The notes under the pieces were generated by a model, which did not search any database, was not told the origin of the DNA, and worked only from the letters and a program-made list of their open reading frames with translations. A DNA stretch of 45,529 nt from an uncultured Romboutsia sp. (GTDB lineage Bacteria > Bacillota > Clostridia > Peptostreptococcales > Peptostreptococcaceae): assembly GCA_904418825.1 (NCBI GenBank), contig CAJFPU010000004.1, positions 1 to 45,529 on the forward strand. The letters are read 5' to 3'. The position numbers and the translations under genes are program-made. Shown here piece by piece: positions 41,922 through 45,529 of this stretch (position 1 is the stretch's first letter; each line of letters begins with the position of its first letter).

Positions 41922-44900
41922 ATGATAAAGAGAAATGGACAACGTATAGCAGCCATAGCTATGACAGTAGCATTAATGGGACAAAATGTATCACCAATTT
42001 TTTCATTAGAAAGCTTAAAGGGCATAGAAACTGTAACAAGTGAAAATGAAGCTAAAGCAGAAGAACTTGCACCGCAAGATCAATATGAAGAAACTGAAAA
42101 ATCTGAATTAGAAGAAACAGAATTTGAAGAATCATCAGAAACTGAAATTGAAAAATCAGAGACTGAAGAAATAAAATCTAAAGAAGTACAAGCTATTGAA
42201 GAAGCAGCTGATAAAACAAATACTGATAAAGCAACAATAGACTTTAAAGTATTAGCAACAAGTGATTTACATGCAAACTTAATGAACTATGATTACTATA
42301 CTGGTTCAGAAACAAATAATTCAGGGTTAGTTAAGGCTGCAACAGTTATAAAAGAACAAAAAGAACAAGCTAATAAATCAAAAAAATCATCAGTAGATAA
42401 TGTATTATTAGTAGATAATGGAGATACAATACAAGGAACTCCGCTAGCTAACTTATATGCTATAAAACAACCAGTAAAACCTGGTCAAAAATATCCAGTA
42501 TATGAAGCCTTAGAATCTTTAGGATATGATATGACAACTATAGGTAACCATGAAGTTAACTATGGTATGGATTTTATAAAGCAAATAACAGCTGCAAACA
42601 CTAGTATGGGAATGGTTTGTGCAAATCTTAAAGATGCTAAATCTGGAAAGTTAGTATTTGATCCATACAAAATATTAACTGAAAAAGTTGTAGACTCTAA
42701 TGGACAAGAAAGAGAGTTAAAAATAGGTATAACTGGAGTTGTTCCAACACAAATTTTAAACTGGGACAAAGTTATATTAAATGGTGAAGTGGCAGTTGAT
42801 GAAATGGATGAAGCTGTAAAAAAATATACTAAAGAAATGAAAGATAATGGTGCTGATATAGTTGTTGTACTTGCTCATACAGGATATGGTGATAAAACAA
42901 CAAATGTAACAGGTGCAGAAAATGCAGGATATGCATTATCTATGATAGAAGATGTAGACGTAGTTGTTGGTGGACACGTACACAAAAGTGAAAAATACAA
43001 TGTTCAAAAAGATAATGGAGATATAACTCAATATGTTCAACCACTTAATAATGGTAAAGAGGTTGGGGTAGTTGACCTTAAAATAGATGTAACAGAAGAA
43101 AATGGTAAAGTTACATATAAAATAAATGACTCAGAAAGTAAAATAAATAACGTAAGTACAAAAGATAAAAAAAATGATGAAGCAACAGAAGCTGTTGTTA
43201 AAGAATATCACAAAGCTACAGATGCATATGTAAATGAAAAATCAGGAGAAGTTACAAAAGACTTAAATAGTTTCTTTACATTAGTAGCAGATGATCCATC
43301 AGTACAAATAGTATCTGATGCACAAAAAGCTTATGTTGAAAAATTAATAAAAGATAATGATCCAAGTTTAGCTAAGTATGCTGACCTTCCAATATTATCA
43401 GCAGCAGCTCCATTTAAAGCAGGAAGCAGTGCGGACAATTATGTTGATATAAAAGCAGGAGGTCTTGCTATAAGAGACTTATCTAACTTATATAAATATG
43501 ATAATACAGTATCAGTTATAAAATTAACTGGTTCAGATGTAAAAGAATGGTTAGAGTTCTGTGCTAATATGTTTAATACAATAAATCCTAACTCAACTAA
43601 AGAGCAAGACTTAATAAACAGAGATTTCCCTACATTCAACTTTGACGTATTAGATGGAGTTGAATATGAAATAGATGTAACTAAAGCTCCTAAGTATGAT
43701 AAAAATGGACAAGTAATAAATCCTAATTCTTCAAGAATATACAACTTAACTTATAATGGACAACCTATAGACTTAGACCAAGAATTCTTAATAGCTACTA
43801 ATAACTATAGAGCTGGTGGAAATAGCTTCCCATGGCAAGGTAGACAAGAAATAGTTTATAATAGTACAGATGAAAGTAGAGATGTATTAAAGCAATATAT
43901 AGAAGATGCTGGAAGATTAGAGCCAAGCGTAGATAACAACTGGAAATTTAAAGCTGTAAATACAAATGCTAAAGTATACTTTACTTCTCATGAAAATGGA
44001 GCAAATTACTTAGCAAACTATCCTGCAATATCAACAGAAAAAGAAGTAGCAGGAGATAGATTATACAAATATTACTATGATTTATCAAACACTCAAGAAA
44101 AAGAAGAGTCAAATAAAATAACAATATTACATACAAACGATACTCATGGTAGATTAAAAGCTGATAGTAAAGTAATAGGTATAGATACTGTTGCTGCAAT
44201 AAAAAATAATACTAAAAACTCAATATTAATTGATGCAGGGGATACTATACACGGTTTACCATTTGTAACATTAAGTAAAGGTCAAGATGCAGTTGATTTA
44301 TTAAATGCAGCTGGATATGAATATATAGTTCCTGGTAACCATGACTTTAACTATGGATACTCAAGATTAATGGAATTATTTAAAAATAGTGTAACATTAA
44401 AAAGCGGTGAAAATAAACTTAGATTATTAGCTTCTAATATAAATAAAGATGGAAAATCTGTGTTTGAAGCTAATCACATAAAAGAAATGGAAGTTAACGG
44501 AAAAACTGTTAAAGTTGGATTCTTTGGTATAGCTACACAAGAAACAGCTTACAAAACTAATCCAAACAATGTTAAAGGGATAGAATTTACTAGTCCAGTA
44601 GATGCAGCTAAAGAACAAGTTGAAGAGTTAGAAAAACAAGGTGCAGATGTAATAGTAGCTTTATCACATGTTGGTACTGATGAAAGTAGTGATCCTACAG
44701 CATATGATGTTATAAAAGCTGTTGATGGTATAGATGTATATGTTGATGGACACAGTCATACAACATTTAAAAATGGTGAAAAAGTAAATGATACTTTATT
44801 AGTAAGTACAGGAGAATATTTATCAAACCTTGGTAAAGTTGAAATAGAATTAGATGAAAATAATGAAGTAGTAAATGCTACTGCAAGCCTTATAACTAAA

Positions 44901-45529
44901 GAAGAAGCTTCAAAAGTAACTCCAGATGCAAAAGTTGCTGCTAAAATAGCTGAAATAGATAAAGCACAAGGTGAAGTATTATCTGAAGTAATAGGAAAAA
45001 ATACTATAGAATTAGATGGAGAAAGAAACAGCGTAAGATTTGGAGAAACAAACTTAGGGAACTTAATAACTGATGCTATGATGGATGAAACTGGTGCAGA
45101 CTTAGCTATAACAAATGGTGGTGGAATCCGTGCTAGTATAAAAGTAGGAGATATCACAAAAGGTGATATAGTAAGTGTTTTACCATTTGGTAACTTTGTA
45201 GTTACAAAACAACTTACAGGAGCTCAAATAAAAGAAGTTCTTGAATTTGGTGTAAGAAGCTATGGAGAATCTTTAGGTGGATTCCCACATGTAGCAGGTA
45301 TAAAATTTGTAGTAGATCCAAGCAAGCCAGTTGGAGATAGAATAATATCTTTAACTATAAATGGTGAAGCTTTAGATATGAACAAAACTTATACAGTAGC
45401 AACAAATGACTTTACTGCAGCAGGTGGAGATGATTACCCATGCTTTGCTGATGTTCCAACAATAAACGAATACTCTTCATTAGAAGAAATATTAGCAAAC
45501 TTTATAAAAACTTTAGGAACTGTTAGCTA
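41922..45529 (+). CDS. Secreted bifunctional 2',3'-cyclic-nucleotidase / 5'-nucleotidase (3' end outside window)
   Basis: The ORF track omits this gene because it runs off the right edge. Start ATG 41922 with TTGGGGGA upstream; more than 1200 codons. Signal peptide (MIKRNGQRIAAIAMTVALMG), then an acidic Glu/Ser-rich spacer. The first metallophosphatase domain has VLATSDLHANLM, DNGDTIQGTPL, IGNHEVNYGMDF and GGHVHKSE, followed by its 5'-nucleotidase C domain. The second metallophosphatase domain has ILHTNDTHGRL, DAGDTIHGLPF, PGNHDFNYG and DGHSHTTF, with a second C domain (NGGGIRASI, TNDFTAAGGDDYP). This is the YfkN/CpdB-UshA double architecture, for extracellular nucleotide scavenging. Host gene, not element. 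Confidence 0.94.
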   Translation, partial: MIKRNGQRIAAIAMTVALMGQNVSPIFSLESLKGIETVTSENEAKAEELAPQDQYEETEKSELEETEFEESSETEIEKSETEEIKSKEVQAIEEAADKTNTDKATIDFKVLATSDLHANLMNYDYYTGSETNNSGLVKAATVIKEQKEQANKSKKSSVDNVLLVDNGDTIQGTPLANLYAIKQPVKPGQKYPVYEALESLGYDMTTIGNHEVNYGMDFIKQITAANTSMGMVCANLKDAKSGKLVFDPYKILTEKVVDSNGQERELKIGITGVVPTQILNWDKVILNGEVAVDEMDEAVKKYTKEMKDNGADIVVVLAHTGYGDKTTNVTGAENAGYALSMIEDVDVVVGGHVHKSEKYNVQKDNGDITQYVQPLNNGKEVGVVDLKIDVTEENGKVTYKINDSESKINNVSTKDKKNDEATEAVVKEYHKATDAYVNEKSGEVTKDLNSFFTLVADDPSVQIVSDAQKAYVEKLIKDNDPSLAKYADLPILSAAAPFKAGSSADNYVDIKAGGLAIRDLSNLYKYDNTVSVIKLTGSDVKEWLEFCANMFNTINPNSTKEQDLINRDFPTFNFDVLDGVEYEIDVTKAPKYDKNGQVINPNSSRIYNLTYNGQPIDLDQEFLIATNNYRAGGNSFPWQGRQEIVYNSTDESRDVLKQYIEDAGRLEPSVDNNWKFKAVNTNAKVYFTSHENGANYLANYPAISTEKEVAGDRLYKYYYDLSNTQEKEESNKITILHTNDTHGRLKADSKVIGIDTVAAIKNNTKNSILIDAGDTIHGLPFVTLSKGQDAVDLLNAAGYEYIVPGNHDFNYGYSRLMELFKNSVTLKSGENKLRLLASNINKDGKSVFEANHIKEMEVNGKTVKVGFFGIATQETAYKTNPNNVKGIEFTSPVDAAKEQVEELEKQGADVIVALSHVGTDESSDPTAYDVIKAVDGIDVYVDGHSHTTFKNGEKVNDTLLVSTGEYLSNLGKVEIELDENNEVVNATASLITKEEASKVTPDAKVAAKIAEIDKAQGEVLSEVIGKNTIELDGERNSVRFGETNLGNLITDAMMDETGADLAITNGGGIRASIKVGDITKGDIVSVLPFGNFVVTKQLTGAQIKEVLEFGVRSYGESLGGFPHVAGIKFVVDPSKPVGDRIISLTINGEALDMNKTYTVATNDFTAAGGDDYPCFADVPTINEYSSLEEILANFIKTLGTVS

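Noticed and set aside
41798-42043. 81-aa ORF at the start of the nucleotidase gene
   Set aside because: Runs in another frame across the nucleotidase signal peptide, which has a strong ribosome binding site and clear homology.

Overview
The base composition (very AT-rich), strong GGAGG-type ribosome binding sites and gene content (YvrJ, DUF1659 and DUF2922 proteins, thiW-thiD-thiM-tenA-thiE, BlaI/M56 pair) point to a low-GC member of the Clostridia, most likely a Peptostreptococcaceae-type organism. The species cannot be fixed from the sequence alone.

The window is almost entirely one integrated mobile element of about 39.5 kb (about 797-40293), sitting inside the gene for an ABC-transporter ATPase of the SsuB/TauB/ThiZ type. 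The 5' part of that gene is at 40861-40293 and the 3' part at 797-609, followed by its permease partner (625-1), all on the minus strand. Joining the two parts at a shared GA dinucleotide restores an in-frame 251-codon ATPase. The reciprocal join gives a strongly dyad-symmetric attP. The element's large serine recombinase gene (2418-778) runs across attL. In the circular form its frame continues without a stop through attP into a 174-residue, two-HTH reading frame at the other end (40292-39768), which has no usable start codon when integrated. Integration is therefore predicted to switch the recombinase from a 715-residue HTH fusion to a 546-residue form with a host-encoded SDLYE tail. This is the main finding.

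Layout from left to right. (1) A phage-like control and replication module at 0.8-10 kb: recombinase, ImmA-type peptidase, CI-like repressor, divergent promoters with shared operators, Cro-like protein, antirepressor, YqaJ nuclease, RecT, DnaD-like initiator, DnaC-like loader and a repeat protein. (2) A 3.45-kb transposon-like unit (10148-13596) with 24-bp terminal inverted repeats and an 8-bp target duplication but no transposase. It carries a BlaI repressor, an M56 peptidase fused to a glycosyltransferase-51 domain lacking both catalytic glutamates, and a GDPD. (3) A small YvrJ/DUF2922/DUF1659/amidase block and a Mor-like regulator. (4) A defence zone at 15.8-30 kb: PLD-helicase plus Eco57I-like methylase, NERD-UvrD helicase, zinc-ribbon protein, TPR-type XRE regulator with a decayed second copy, and a MntA/HepT toxin-antitoxin pair. 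(5) A thiamin salvage block at 30.6-35.2 kb: a structured leader with a terminator switch before thiW, then a TPP riboswitch before thiD-thiM-tenA-thiE-HAD. (6) ArdA antirestriction, a small HTH protein and a membrane-anchored KAP NTPase, then the HTH extension of the recombinase and attR.

No terminase, capsid, tail, relaxase or type IV secretion gene is visible, so the element looks like a phage-satellite-type or decayed-prophage island carrying defence and nutrition cargo. Outside attR the host flank contains a decayed copy of the element's own DnaD-like gene (41026-41537), a trace of an earlier related insertion, and then the start of a large secreted 5'-nucleotidase (41922 to the window end).
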